Notes: generated by a model not told the origin, from the letters alone. A DNA stretch of 64,000 nt from Rhodococcus sp. IEGM 1379 (GCF_030056815.1 NZ_JASHKR010000009.1:1-64000); one strand, 5' to 3'. Numbered from the stretch's first letter, positions 51,361-60,646 are shown. Program-made: numbers and translations.

Positions 51361-53022
51361 GTGAACTTCACCTGGATTCTGCTGGTCGTCATCGCCGCCA
51401 TCGCAGTCACAGGGCTGGCGAATCGCCGAAACCTACAGGCCCCCCTCGTCCTGGTTGCGGTCGGTTCGGCTGCGTCGTTCATTCCGGGAATGCCTCGGCC
51501 AGAACTGGATCCACACGTCATTCTCGGTGTGGTGCTACCGCCACTACTGTATTCGGCCGCTCTCAAATTCTCAGTGGCGACATTCAAACGCAACCTTGCG
51601 CCGATCCTGCGTCTGGGCGTAGGCATGGTTCTGGTCACGGCCGGCGTAGTCGCCTTTTTCGCCGAATGGCTGGTACCGGAACTCACGATCGGTGCAGCGT
51701 TGGTTCTCGGTGCGGTAGTCGCGCCCACCGACGCGGTCAGTGCCGTAGCGGTAGGCCAGAAACTGGGACTTCCGAAGCGTGTCATAGCAATTCTCACGGG
51801 TGAAGGCCTGGTTAACGACGCCACCGCGTTGACACTGTTCACCGTCGCCGTAGCTGCGGTGACGGGCACTCGGATCGCGACGGACTCACCGCTGTTGTTC
51901 TTCGCCTACGAAGTTGTGGGCGGCATCGTGATCGGGTTGGTACTCGCGTTCATCGTGAAGTTCGTGCGCGCGCGGATGTACGATTCACCGCTCGAAACGG
52001 GCCTGGGATTGGTTCTTCCGTTTGCCGCGTATCTGGCTGCCGAAGAGCTTCACGCGTCGGGCGTTCTGGCAGTTGTGGTCGCTGGCTTGGTAATCGGGCA
52101 CTATTCGACGGATGCGTCGATCATGACGAGGTTGCAGGAGCGATCAGTCTGGTCGAGCCTGGAGACACTGCTCGAGATGTTCGTGTTCGCGTACATGGGT
52201 CTGCAGTTGAGTTTCGTGATCGACGATGTTGTGGCGGACGGGCTTCCGGTGGTCCACGTGTTCTTCTACGGGCTTGCGGTGTTGGCCGTGGTGATCGTGA
52301 TCCGGCCGGTGTGGTTGTTCTCGAGTTACTCACGGGTGCGTTTCGGTGTGACATTCCGCCGAGGGCTTCGACAGAAACAGCTGTCGTGGAAACAGAATCT
52401 TGTAGTGTCCTGGGCCGGAATGCGCGGAGTGGTCACACTCGCAGCGGCCGGCGGTATTCCCTTTGCGCTTTCGACCGGCGAGCCGTTTCCCGGTCGCGGT
52501 GTCATCCAGGCCATCGCCTTCATTGTCGCCGTCGGGACTCTGCTGTTGCAGGGGTCAACGCTGCCGTTCCTGATTCGACGACTGGATGTAGCCGATCCGT
52601 ACGAGACGTTGCGCACTCAGGAACAGATGGAGTTGGCGCGCAACATCTCTCGCCGGGCCGGCGAGAAGGCGCTGGCGGATGTAGCCGCTCATCCGCCGCC
52701 TGAAATCGACAGCAAGGAATTGCAGGCGATCGTCGAGCGGGTGCGAAGGTCGATGCAGGCCCGTCTTCAAGTTCAGGAGACTGACGAGGACAACGACCGC
52801 GAGGCGGCGATATGGCATGCGGGAGCGTTGTTCGACAAGTTCCGGCACCAGTCGTTGCGCTCGCAGCGTGTGGCATTGATTGCTGCGCGGGACAGCGGCG
52901 ATCTGGACGACGACGTCTTGCGTACCGTGTTGGAAGGTCTTGATCTCGAGGAGGCTGCTGCCGAGGAGCGGGTACGACGCCGTCGTGCGCGAGTGGCGGC
53001 AAAAGGAGAAGGTACGTCATGA
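51361..53022 (+). CDS. CPA1-family Na+/H+ antiporter
   Basis: A cation/proton antiporter of 553 residues with about twelve membrane helices and a 150-residue charged cytoplasmic tail. Motifs: the acidic GAVVAPTDAVSAVAV, LTGEGLVNDATALTLF (ND and E residues in the transport site) and SWAGMRGVVTLAAAGGIPF, typical of the CPA1/NhaP-like family. GTG 51361 is the likely start. Its stop overlaps the start of the lipase gene by 4 bases, so the two are coupled. Confidence 0.92.
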   Translation: MNFTWILLVVIAAIAVTGLANRRNLQAPLVLVAVGSAASFIPGMPRPELDPHVILGVVLPPLLYSAALKFSVATFKRNLAPILRLGVGMVLVTAGVVAFFAEWLVPELTIGAALVLGAVVAPTDAVSAVAVGQKLGLPKRVIAILTGEGLVNDATALTLFTVAVAAVTGTRIATDSPLLFFAYEVVGGIVIGLVLAFIVKFVRARMYDSPLETGLGLVLPFAAYLAAEELHASGVLAVVVAGLVIGHYSTDASIMTRLQERSVWSSLETLLEMFVFAYMGLQLSFVIDDVVADGLPVVHVFFYGLAVLAVVIVIRPVWLFSSYSRVRFGVTFRRGLRQKQLSWKQNLVVSWAGMRGVVTLAAAGGIPFALSTGEPFPGRGVIQAIAFIVAVGTLLLQGSTLPFLIRRLDVADPYETLRTQEQMELARNISRRAGEKALADVAAHPPPEIDSKELQAIVERVRRSMQARLQVQETDEDNDREAAIWHAGALFDKFRHQSLRSQRVALIAARDSGDLDDDVLRTVLEGLDLEEAAAEERVRRRRARVAAKGEGTS

Positions 53023-54233
53023 GCGTAGGTAGTTCGAGGGTTCGGCGGTCGGTCTGGGGCGCGCTCGCAGCAGCCGCCTTGGTGGTGAGTGCGGCGTGCG
53101 GATCGACGGGTGCGGAGGCGCCGGCCACTCCGTCTACCTCGGCAGCAACTCCGGAGCAGTCGAGTGCTCAGCGCGGCGTCGTGTTCGAGAACGAACCGTT
53201 CACGACAACAGCAGAAGTGATTGGCACCGGTGCAACCGCCCGGAAGATTCTCTACGGTTCGACCTCCGGCATCGACGGCCGCGAAACCCGAGTCTCGGGA
53301 ACGGTATTCACCCCGCCGGGAACTCCTCCCGAAGGGGGCTGGCCCATCGTCTCCGTGGGGCACGGCACCACTGGCATTTCCGATGACTGCGCTCCGTCTG
53401 CCTCACCGACGCTCTTCGGCGCAATCGGTTTGGTGGCGCCGCTCTTGAAGTCCGGATACGTTGTTGCCGCGACGGATTTCGAAGGTCTCGGTACCGAGGG
53501 TCCGCACCCGTACCTGCAACCGGATGCCGCCGCCTACAACGTTATCGACGCCGTTCGTGCTGCCCGCAACGTAGTCTCGGATACCTCGACTCGGTGGGCG
53601 ACCTTGGGGCTTTCACAAGGTGGGCAGGCATCGTGGGCGGCAGCAGAGAAGGCCGGTGTCTACGGCGACGGACTCGAATTCGTCGGTGCGGCAAACCTTT
53701 CACCCGCAGCCGATATATCTCCGATCATCACCAGCGGAGCAGACGTGAATCTATCTCTGCCCCAGCAACTGTTGCTTCCCTACGTTCTTGAAGGGTTGTC
53801 TCAGACGCACCCCGAACTCGATCGGGGCGATTACGTCCACGGTGCGTTCGCGGAGAATTACGAACTACTGTCGTCATGCCTCACCGCCCGCGCGAGCGAG
53901 AAGTTCGGGCTGGCCGGCAAGGTCACTGCGGCGGACACCCGGCCGAGTACAGATGCCGACGCCGATCGAATTCACGGCTGGCTGAGCGACATTGCACTGC
54001 CGCGGCAGCGGGCGAGCGGTCCGCTGTACGTGGTGGTCGGTGGAAACGACAATCTCATTCGGCCCGAGTGGACCGAAGCCGCTGTGGGCCGTGCCTGCGC
54101 CGACGGCGACGTGATCGAATTCGTGTCCCGGCCAGGGGAGGGGCATGCAGATGGCAAGGCGGTTCCCGGCGCCGTCGCCTGGATTCAAGATCGCTTTGCC
54201 GGAGTTGCTGCCCCGAACAACTGCGACGCGTAG
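53019..54233 (+). CDS. Secreted lipoprotein esterase/lipase
   Basis: A 404-residue alpha/beta-hydrolase. The N-terminal signal peptide ends in a lipobox (VVSAAC, Cys27), so the mature enzyme is a surface lipoprotein; a Ser/Thr/Pro linker follows. Catalytic residues: Ser in LGLSQGGQASW, His in GEGHADGK and an Asp in VVGGNDNLIRP. The fold resembles secretory lipases (LIP family). It is coupled to the antiporter by a 4-base overlap and followed immediately by the sensor kinase gene. Confidence 0.88.
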   Translation: MSVGSSRVRRSVWGALAAAALVVSAACGSTGAEAPATPSTSAATPEQSSAQRGVVFENEPFTTTAEVIGTGATARKILYGSTSGIDGRETRVSGTVFTPPGTPPEGGWPIVSVGHGTTGISDDCAPSASPTLFGAIGLVAPLLKSGYVVAATDFEGLGTEGPHPYLQPDAAAYNVIDAVRAARNVVSDTSTRWATLGLSQGGQASWAAAEKAGVYGDGLEFVGAANLSPAADISPIITSGADVNLSLPQQLLLPYVLEGLSQTHPELDRGDYVHGAFAENYELLSSCLTARASEKFGLAGKVTAADTRPSTDADADRIHGWLSDIALPRQRASGPLYVVVGGNDNLIRPEWTEAAVGRACADGDVIEFVSRPGEGHADGKAVPGAVAWIQDRFAGVAAPNNCDA

Positions 54234-55451
54234 ATGAGCCCGACGGTAGCCGCGCTGTTCATCGGGATAGTCGTCGTTCTGGTGGTGGGATTGACGGCGG
54301 TCTGGATGCGTACCAGACGCGAAGTCACCTCGCCGACGGAACGTGCCGTTCATGCGGCCTTGCACACGGCTTCACTTGCAGCGCGTCCACTTCGGCGCGG
54401 TCTCGACACTGAATCGGCGGCCGAAGCCGCACCACACCTGCGTGCGTTGACCGGCGCTCGAGGTTTGGGAATCGCCGATGCTACCGGAGCAGTGCTCGCG
54501 TGGAACGGCCCGCACGGATCGTTGGCCGATCAGTTTCGCGATGCCGCGATACGCGCTATCGAGGGGGAGCGCCGAGTCCTGGTGACCTACGCAGACCTCG
54601 TGCGGGGCAACGGGGATCACGGAGTTCGCGCATTGATCGTGCAGCCGATGATCATCGAGGACATCGGCGTCGTCGGGGTACTGGGAGTTGTCACCACCGA
54701 GGATCCGTGGCCGGGAATGCTGGGCGCCATCACCGATGTAGCTCGATATGCTTGTAGCCAAATCGAATTGGCAGACCTGGACGCTTCGCGTGCACGACTC
54801 GACCGCGCGGAGGTTCGCGCACTGCGGGCGCAGATCAGTCCACACTTCATCTACAACGCACTCAATACTGTCGCGTCGTTTGTGCGCACCGATCCGAACC
54901 GCGCGCGTGAGCTCATTCTCGAGTTCGCCGATTTCACTCGCTACTCGTTCCGCTCGGCGGGTGAGTTCACGCTGCTGGCAGACGAATTGCGCAACATCGA
55001 CCGATACCTGACGCTCGAGCGCGCCAGGTTCGGTGATGCGCTCGGAGTGAAACTGCAGGTGGCGCCGGAAGTGCTCAATGTGGTCCTCCCGTTTCTGGCT
55101 CTTCAACCTCTGGTCGAGAACGCCGTCCGCCACGGTATTTCCGGCAAGGCGGACGGCGGCACCATCAGCATCGTGGCGGCGGACGAAGGCCCCGATTGCG
55201 TCATCAGCGTCGAGGACGACGGCGTCGGAATGGACCCGGATCTGTTGCGGTTCGGGTCCCTCGATGCCATCGAATCCGGTCCCGGTCGGCCCAGTGCACG
55301 GGAAGCCGCGCATGTCGGCTTGGCCAATGTGGACGACCGTTTGCGTGCGGCATTCGGCAACGATTACGGCCTGGTGGTGGAAACCGCACCGGGCGCCGGA
55401 ACGAAGGTCAGCATGCGCGTACCCAAGTTTAAGCAGGGCATACATGTGTGA
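54234..55451 (+). CDS. LytS-type sensor histidine kinase
   Basis: A 405-residue kinase with one N-terminal membrane helix (6-25), a GAF-like sensor (about 50-175) and a His_kinase/ATPase pair of the LytS type. The phosphorylated histidine is His204 in AQISPHFIYNALN. The N box QPLVENAVRHG and G box DDGVGMD are present. ATG follows the esterase stop with no gap. It pairs with the LytTR regulator and likely senses a metabolite handled by the transporters downstream, as BtsS/YpdA do for pyruvate in E. coli. That analogy is inference. Confidence 0.88.
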   Translation: MSPTVAALFIGIVVVLVVGLTAVWMRTRREVTSPTERAVHAALHTASLAARPLRRGLDTESAAEAAPHLRALTGARGLGIADATGAVLAWNGPHGSLADQFRDAAIRAIEGERRVLVTYADLVRGNGDHGVRALIVQPMIIEDIGVVGVLGVVTTEDPWPGMLGAITDVARYACSQIELADLDASRARLDRAEVRALRAQISPHFIYNALNTVASFVRTDPNRARELILEFADFTRYSFRSAGEFTLLADELRNIDRYLTLERARFGDALGVKLQVAPEVLNVVLPFLALQPLVENAVRHGISGKADGGTISIVAADEGPDCVISVEDDGVGMDPDLLRFGSLDAIESGPGRPSAREAAHVGLANVDDRLRAAFGNDYGLVVETAPGAGTKVSMRVPKFKQGIHV

Positions 55452-55480
55452 GCAGGGCCTTCGTGTGTGAATAGGGCCTT
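55445..55480 (+). promoter_or_regulatory. Direct repeat between LytS and LytTR genes
   Basis: TGTGTGAGCAGGGCCTT (55445-55461) is repeated as TGTGTGAATAGGGCCTT (55464-55480), 15 of 17 identical with a 19-bp period, overlapping the kinase stop codon and ending 41 bp before the LytTR gene. LytTR proteins bind direct repeats spaced about two helical turns apart, so this may be an autoregulatory site. Confidence 0.45.
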
Positions 55481-55521
55481 TATCGGCCAGAGGTGAAGCT
55501 TCGTGGGAGCATAGGTTTGCT

Positions 55522-56313
55522 GTGAATGAGACTGACATGGGTGCCCAATTGACCGTCCTGGCCGTCGACGACGAAAAGCCAGCGCTCGACGAGCTGGCTT
55601 TTCTGCTGCGCGCACAAGTGCCGGTAGCGCACGTCCATACGGCATCCGATGCGACGACGGCACTGCGGATCCTTCGCGACGGCGGCATCGACGCGGTCTT
55701 TCTCGACATCAACATGCCAGGCCTCGACGGTCTGGAACTGGCCGGGATCCTCTCCAATTTTGCGACTCCACCGCCCGTCGTGTTTGTTACCGCGCACGAT
55801 GACCGCGCGGTGGCGGCATTTGATCTGGGCGCGGTCGACTACCTCCTCAAACCGCTCCGCGAAGAGAGGCTGGCGCAGGCAGTGCTTCGCATCGTCGGTT
55901 TGGCGGGGCGTAGTCAGGGTGCGGTCAAGCCTGATCCGGCGCCCGGAGACGAGGTGATTCCGGTAGAACTCGGCGGGGTCACCACGCTGGTACAGCGCTC
56001 GTCGGTGGAGTGGGTGGAAGCCGACGGTGACTATGCGCGGTTGCATACCGCCGGCAAGTCGCATCTCGTGCGGATACCCATCTCGACCCTCGAATCCCGC
56101 TGGGCCGAAGCGGGTTTCCTGCGTGTGCACCGTTCCTATCTGGTGTCGCTGGCGCTGGTCACCGGAATTCGTACCGTCGGTAGTGGTTTGGTGGTGACGC
56201 TCCGTCCGCACGCCGGGAAGCCCTCCGTGGAGTTGCCGGTGAGCCGTCGGCATACCCGCGAACTGAAGGATCGTTTGGTCCGCGCGCCCAAACAGAGTTG
56301 GTTGTCGCGGTGA
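55522..56313 (+). CDS. LytTR-type response regulator
   Basis: A 263-residue regulator. Receiver domain: acidic pair DDE (16-18), phosphorylated Asp62 in VFLDINMPGLDG, and Lys in YLLKPL. The C-terminal LytTR domain includes SSVEWVEADGDYARLHTAGK, RVHRSYLVSL and VELPVSRRHTRELK. It starts at GTG and follows the LytS kinase by 70 bp. Its stop overlaps the start of the next small membrane gene by 4 bases, so the regulator, small protein and symporter are coexpressed. Confidence 0.92.
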   Translation: MNETDMGAQLTVLAVDDEKPALDELAFLLRAQVPVAHVHTASDATTALRILRDGGIDAVFLDINMPGLDGLELAGILSNFATPPPVVFVTAHDDRAVAAFDLGAVDYLLKPLREERLAQAVLRIVGLAGRSQGAVKPDPAPGDEVIPVELGGVTTLVQRSSVEWVEADGDYARLHTAGKSHLVRIPISTLESRWAEAGFLRVHRSYLVSLALVTGIRTVGSGLVVTLRPHAGKPSVELPVSRRHTRELKDRLVRAPKQSWLSR

Positions 56314-56681
56314 CCGCGCAGTCGGATCCGTCTGCGCGTCAACGAGTGGTTTTGGCGCATCGTCACGGCGCTCGCATAGTCCGTACCCGGGTGGAGGTGC
56401 AGGAACAGACCGAGGTCGGTGACGCCATGATTCGCGGTCTGGTGCGTGCGCAGTTGGGTCTGGCGATTCGGTTGGCAGTGGTTGCAGCCGGGTTGTTGTG
56501 TGCCATACCGCTGTTGACCACGCTTTTTCCCGCGTTGTCGGCCTACTCGGTGTGGGGGATCAGGCTTCCGTGGTTGGTGATGGGCGGCGCCGTCTATCCG
56601 TTGCTGTTGATCACAGGCTGGGTGTTCGTGCGTCGGGCCGAGCGCAACGAGCATGATTTCACCGATCTCGTGGACGACTGA
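56310..56681 (+). CDS. Small membrane partner of the first symporter
   Basis: A 123-residue protein with two membrane helices (about 48-68 and 79-100) and a charged start (VLAHRHGARIVRTRVEVQEQ). GTG 56310 overlaps the LytTR stop, and its 3' end overlaps the start of the symporter gene by 29 bp. It corresponds by position to the DUF485 protein that precedes the second symporter and to small partners of MctC/ActP systems, though the sequence is not clearly DUF485. Confidence 0.8.
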   Translation: MTAQSDPSARQRVVLAHRHGARIVRTRVEVQEQTEVGDAMIRGLVRAQLGLAIRLAVVAAGLLCAIPLLTTLFPALSAYSVWGIRLPWLVMGGAVYPLLLITGWVFVRRAERNEHDFTDLVDD

Positions 56682-58443
56682 GCGCGTCGCTGTGGGTGGG
56701 CATTCGATTCCGGTGTTAACCGTGTTGGGCATCGTCGCTGCGGCAGTGGCGACGGTGGCGATCGGTATTTACGGGGTGCGGCTCTCCCGCACCACCTCGG
56801 ATTTTCTGGTCGCCTCGCGCAGCGTCGGTCCGCGGTGGAACGCCACGGCAATTTCGGGTGAGTACCTCTCGGCAGCTTCGTTTCTCGGTGTTGCCGGGTT
56901 GGTGGCAAAGTACGGGGCGGACGGCCTGTGGTATCCGATCGGATTCACTGCCGGGTACGTGGCCTTGCTTCTTTTTGTTGCCGCGCCGCTGCGCAGATCC
57001 GGTGCCTACACGGTTCCTGACTTTGCAGAATTCCGTTTGGGCTCACCGCATTTGCGCAAACTGGCGATGCTGGTGGTCGCGATGATCTGCATCCTGTATC
57101 TGATCCCGCAGTTTCAAGGTGCCGGACTCACGCTCAATATCCTTCTGGGCGTTCCCAGCTGGATCGGCGGAGTTGTCGTCGGACTGATCGTCATCGCCAA
57201 TGTCGTCGGCGGTGGGATGCGCTCCATCACGTTTGTCCAGGCATTTCAGTATTGGCTCAAGCTGACGGCGGTGGCGATTCCCGCCGTCGCCCTGACCTTT
57301 TATTTCTTTGCCGACGAGCATGACGTGGGTGCGCCGTCGCCGCCGACGGTCAGCGAACAGACCACCGTCGACATCACTACCGATGTCGTGGTGCAGGTTT
57401 CGGAACCGGTGACCGTGCGCGGCGGAGACGTCGACGGCAGTCCGATTTCGGGGACCGTCGTCCTCCAGTCCGGTGAGCACACGCTCGGCGAGGGTATGTC
57501 GATGGTTCTCGACGCCGGCGCTGCCGTTCCGGTCGTAGCAGGTGCTCCCGCCCAGAATTCGGATTGGATTTCGCCCGGATGGGGATTCGGTGGCCCCCAT
57601 CCGATGTATCAGGTGTACTCACTGATGCTCGCGACGTTCCTCGGAACTCTCGGTTTGCCGCACGTACTCGTGCGTTTCTACACCAACCCGGATGGGCGGA
57701 CCGCACGCTTGACGTCGTTGGCGGTGGTGGGGTTGGTCAGTGTGTTCTATCTGTTTCCGATGCTGCTCGGAGTATTTGCGCGGTTGTACGTACCGCAGTT
57801 GCTGATTACCGGAACGTCGGATGCTGCGGTGCTGCTGCTCCCCGGTTCGGTGTTTTCCGGGTGGGGTGGGCAGTTGTTGGCCGCGCTGGTAGCGTCGGGC
57901 GCGATCGCGGCGTTCCTGTCGACCTCCTCAGGTCTGCTGGTGAGTATCGCCGGGGTGATCAGTACGGATGTCCTGCGTGGGCGGGTACGTGATTTCCGGA
58001 TCGCTGCACTGCTGGCTGGTGTGATTCCGCTCGTCATGTCCCTTGCGGTGGTGTCAGTCGACCTCTCGCGCACTGTCGGATTGGTGTTTGCCGTCGCCGC
58101 GTCGACGCTCTGCCCTCTGCTGCTCCTGGGTGTCTGGTGGCGCGGATTGACCGCGGTGGGTGCCGGCGCCGGAATGGTGGTGGGTGGATTCGTGGCCGGG
58201 TCGGCCGCGACCATCGCCATCCTCGGCGGATTGTCGGAGACGGTGCTCAGTGGTTGGCCGGCCGCGATCTTCGCGTTTCCGGCTGCAGTCAGTGTGCCTC
58301 TCGCGTTCGTGACGATGATCGTGGTGAGCAAGGCGTCGAGTAAGCAAGTACCTGCGGATATCGCACGGATCTTTACGCGAATGCATGCACCCGAGCGTCT
58401 GGGCATGGGGTCCGATCGCGAAGAAGATCTACGTCAGCCCTAG
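56653..58443 (+). CDS. Sodium:solute symporter (monocarboxylate type) with long loop insert
   Basis: A 596-residue SSS-family transporter, about thirteen membrane helices. Family segments: VASRSVGPRWNATAISGEYL, SAASFLGVAGLVAKYGADGL, LGLPHVLVRFYTNPDGRTAR and SSGLLVSIAGVISTDVLRG. Compared with the paralogue at 58953 it carries an extra hydrophilic insert of roughly 80-100 residues (about 218-310, rich in Val/Thr/Gly, VSEQTTVDITTDVVVQVSEP). The start ATG 56653 overlaps the preceding gene. It probably transports acetate, propionate or pyruvate with Na+. Confidence 0.87.
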   Translation: MISPISWTTERVAVGGHSIPVLTVLGIVAAAVATVAIGIYGVRLSRTTSDFLVASRSVGPRWNATAISGEYLSAASFLGVAGLVAKYGADGLWYPIGFTAGYVALLLFVAAPLRRSGAYTVPDFAEFRLGSPHLRKLAMLVVAMICILYLIPQFQGAGLTLNILLGVPSWIGGVVVGLIVIANVVGGGMRSITFVQAFQYWLKLTAVAIPAVALTFYFFADEHDVGAPSPPTVSEQTTVDITTDVVVQVSEPVTVRGGDVDGSPISGTVVLQSGEHTLGEGMSMVLDAGAAVPVVAGAPAQNSDWISPGWGFGGPHPMYQVYSLMLATFLGTLGLPHVLVRFYTNPDGRTARLTSLAVVGLVSVFYLFPMLLGVFARLYVPQLLITGTSDAAVLLLPGSVFSGWGGQLLAALVASGAIAAFLSTSSGLLVSIAGVISTDVLRGRVRDFRIAALLAGVIPLVMSLAVVSVDLSRTVGLVFAVAASTLCPLLLLGVWWRGLTAVGAGAGMVVGGFVAGSAATIAILGGLSETVLSGWPAAIFAFPAAVSVPLAFVTMIVVSKASSKQVPADIARIFTRMHAPERLGMGSDREEDLRQP

Positions 58444-58593
58444 GTTTTCGGTGCCGTTTGTCGCGCTGCGGCGACCGTTTGGCGCACCGCCCGACAGCTC
58501 ACCGTGTGAGTGTCGCCATATCCACTTTATGTGACTCCGATCTCACTAACGTCTGCACGTAGTTCACTTCACACGCGAGGCGAGGAGCCGGCA

Positions 58594-58956
58594 GTGTCCA
58601 CAGCGGAAATCAGTGAGGGAGCGTCGCAAGAGCGACCCACCCCGGATGCCCAGGCATTCATAGACATGCAAGCGAGCCCTGAGTTTCAGGAACTGCGGAC
58701 TCGACTGCGCAAGTTCGTTTTTCCCATCACTGCATTCTTCCTGCTCTGGTATGCGGTGTACGTCTTGCTCGCGACCTACGCCCATGACTTCATGGCCACC
58801 AAGGTCTTCGGCAATGTCAATCTCGGCATCATCCTCGGACTCGGTCAGTTCGTGACCACATTCGCGATCACCGCCTGGTACGTGAAATTTGCCGCCCGTG
58901 AGCTCGATCCGCGCTCCGCTGCTATCCGTGAAGAACTGGAAGGTCCCGCATCGTGA
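58594..58956 (+). CDS. DUF485 small membrane protein
   Basis: A 120-residue protein with two membrane helices (FPITAFFLLWYAVYVLLATY and LGIILGLGQFVTTFAITAWY) and the segment PEFQELRTRLRKFVFP, which identifies DUF485. GCGAGGAG precedes GTG 58594. Family members are encoded with ActP/MctC acetate symporters and probably help their assembly. Its stop overlaps the next gene by 4 bases. Confidence 0.92.
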   Translation: MSTAEISEGASQERPTPDAQAFIDMQASPEFQELRTRLRKFVFPITAFFLLWYAVYVLLATYAHDFMATKVFGNVNLGIILGLGQFVTTFAITAWYVKFAARELDPRSAAIREELEGPAS

Positions 58957-60590
58957 TCACCACTCTCGCCGCGTCCGGGACGGACGTAGGTAACCCCGCT
59001 TTCAATATCGCGATCTTTGCGGCGTTTGTTGTAGTCACCATGACCATCGTGATCCGCGCCAGTCGCACCACCAAGAAGGCTTCCGACTTCTACACCGGCG
59101 GTGGACAATTCACCGGGCCGCAGAACGGTTTCGCTATCGCCGGCGACTACCTTTCGGCCGCGTCGTTCCTCGGAATCGCCGGCGCAATTGCCGTTTACGG
59201 CTACGACGGCTTCCTGTACTCCATCGGCTTCCTCGTCGCCTGGTTGGTGGCTTTGCTCCTGGTGGCCGAATTGCTCAGGAACACCGGCAGATTCACGATG
59301 GCCGACGTGTTAAGTTTCCGCCTCAAGCAGCGCCCGGTGCGCATGGCTGCGGCAATCTCGACCCTCACAGTCTCGCTCTTCTACCTGTTGGCCCAAATGG
59401 CTGGTGCCGGTGGACTTGTCGCGCTCCTGCTCAACATCGACGGCAAGTTCGGTCAGGGCGTTGTCGTCGCGATCGTCGGCGTGCTGATGATCGTGTACGT
59501 CTTGGTCGGCGGTATGAAGGGCACCACGTACGTGCAGATGGTCAAGGCAGTCCTGCTGGTTGCCGGCGCCGGCATCATGTTCGTGCTGGTGCTCTGGGCA
59601 GTGCGCGGAAACTTCTCGCAGCTTCTTGCCAATGCTCAGGACATGGTCAACGGTTCCGAGACCAAGGGCGTCGCGGGACGCGATGTCCTCGGACCCGGTG
59701 CCAAGTACGGTCTCACCTCGATGAGCAAGCTCGACTTCATCTCTCTCGGAATCGCTTTGGTGCTCGGTACCGCTGGTCTGCCGCACGTCCTCATGCGCTT
59801 CTACACGGTCCCCACCGCTAAGGAAGCCCGTCGCTCCGTGACGTGGGCGATCTCCCTGATCGGCGCTTTCTACCTGTTCACACTGGTTCTGGGCTACGGC
59901 GCCGCCAGCATGGTCGGCCCGGACAAGATCCTGGCTGCACCCGGCAAGGAGAACTCGGCGGCTCCGCTGTTGGCCTTCGAGTTGGGCGGCACCATCTTCC
60001 TCGGCATCATCTCGGCAATCGCCTTCGCAACGATTCTCGCGGTTGTCGCCGGACTCGCGATCACAGCATCGGCGTCCTTCGCTCACGATATCTACGCCAG
60101 TGTCATCAAGCGAGGCAACGCAACCGAAGAGCAGCAGGTCCGGGTTTCACGCATCACTGTCGTGGTGATCGGGCTCATCTCCATCGTGCTCGGTATCGGT
60201 GCCATGGGCCAGAACATCGCCTTCCTGGTCGCACTTGCCTTCGCTGTCGCAGCCTCGGCGAACCTGCCGACCCTGCTGTACTCGTTGTTCTGGAAGAAGT
60301 TCAACACCACCGGCGCACTGTTCAGTATCTACGGTGGTCTGATCAGTTGCCTGACGCTGATCGTGTTCTCACCGGCTGTTTCCGGCAAGCCGTCGTCGAT
60401 GCTCCCGAACTCCGACTTCGCGTGGTTCCCGCTCTCCAACCCCGGCATCGTCTCGATCCCGCTGGCTTTCGCGCTCGGCATCATCGGTACGTACGTCGGG
60501 CGCAACAAGCTCGAAGATCCGGCCAAGCAGGCTGAGATGGAAGTTCGTTCCCTCACGGGCGTCGGCGTTGAAAAGGCCGTCGACCACTAG
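58953..60590 (+). CDS. Cation/acetate symporter (ActP/MctC type)
   Basis: A 545-residue SSS transporter for short monocarboxylates. Family landmarks: ASDFYTGGGQFTGPQNGFAI, AGDYLSAASFLGIAGAIAVYG, GTAGLPHVLMRFYTVPTAKE and ASASFAHDIYASVIKRGNAT. It starts with GTG overlapping the DUF485 gene and forms with it a two-gene unit like cg0952-mctC of Corynebacterium. The first symporter upstream is a paralogue. A recurrent hairpin follows. Confidence 0.93.
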   Translation: MITTLAASGTDVGNPAFNIAIFAAFVVVTMTIVIRASRTTKKASDFYTGGGQFTGPQNGFAIAGDYLSAASFLGIAGAIAVYGYDGFLYSIGFLVAWLVALLLVAELLRNTGRFTMADVLSFRLKQRPVRMAAAISTLTVSLFYLLAQMAGAGGLVALLLNIDGKFGQGVVVAIVGVLMIVYVLVGGMKGTTYVQMVKAVLLVAGAGIMFVLVLWAVRGNFSQLLANAQDMVNGSETKGVAGRDVLGPGAKYGLTSMSKLDFISLGIALVLGTAGLPHVLMRFYTVPTAKEARRSVTWAISLIGAFYLFTLVLGYGAASMVGPDKILAAPGKENSAAPLLAFELGGTIFLGIISAIAFATILAVVAGLAITASASFAHDIYASVIKRGNATEEQQVRVSRITVVVIGLISIVLGIGAMGQNIAFLVALAFAVAASANLPTLLYSLFWKKFNTTGALFSIYGGLISCLTLIVFSPAVSGKPSSMLPNSDFAWFPLSNPGIVSIPLAFALGIIGTYVGRNKLEDPAKQAEMEVRSLTGVGVEKAVDH

Positions 60591-60600
60591 GGGTTCCGCC

Positions 60601-60646
60601 CCTGTGCGCCTTTTTGGTAGCCCCAACTACCAGAAAGGCGCACAGG
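60601..60646. terminator. Second copy of the recurrent hairpin
   Basis: CCTGTGCGCCTTTTTGGTAG (60601-60620) pairs with CTACCAGAAAGGCGCACAGG (60627-60646), loop CCCCAA, one mismatch. The stem is nearly the same as at 44001-44044. It stands 10 bp after the symporter stop and ends 14 bp before the SRPBCC gene, where it can terminate the first and insulate the second. Confidence 0.7.

Noticed and set aside
58530-58547. Possible CRP/GlxR site (TGTGA...TCACT) before the DUF485 gene
   Set aside because: The half-sites are 8 bases apart while the family consensus needs 6, and the right half is imperfect.
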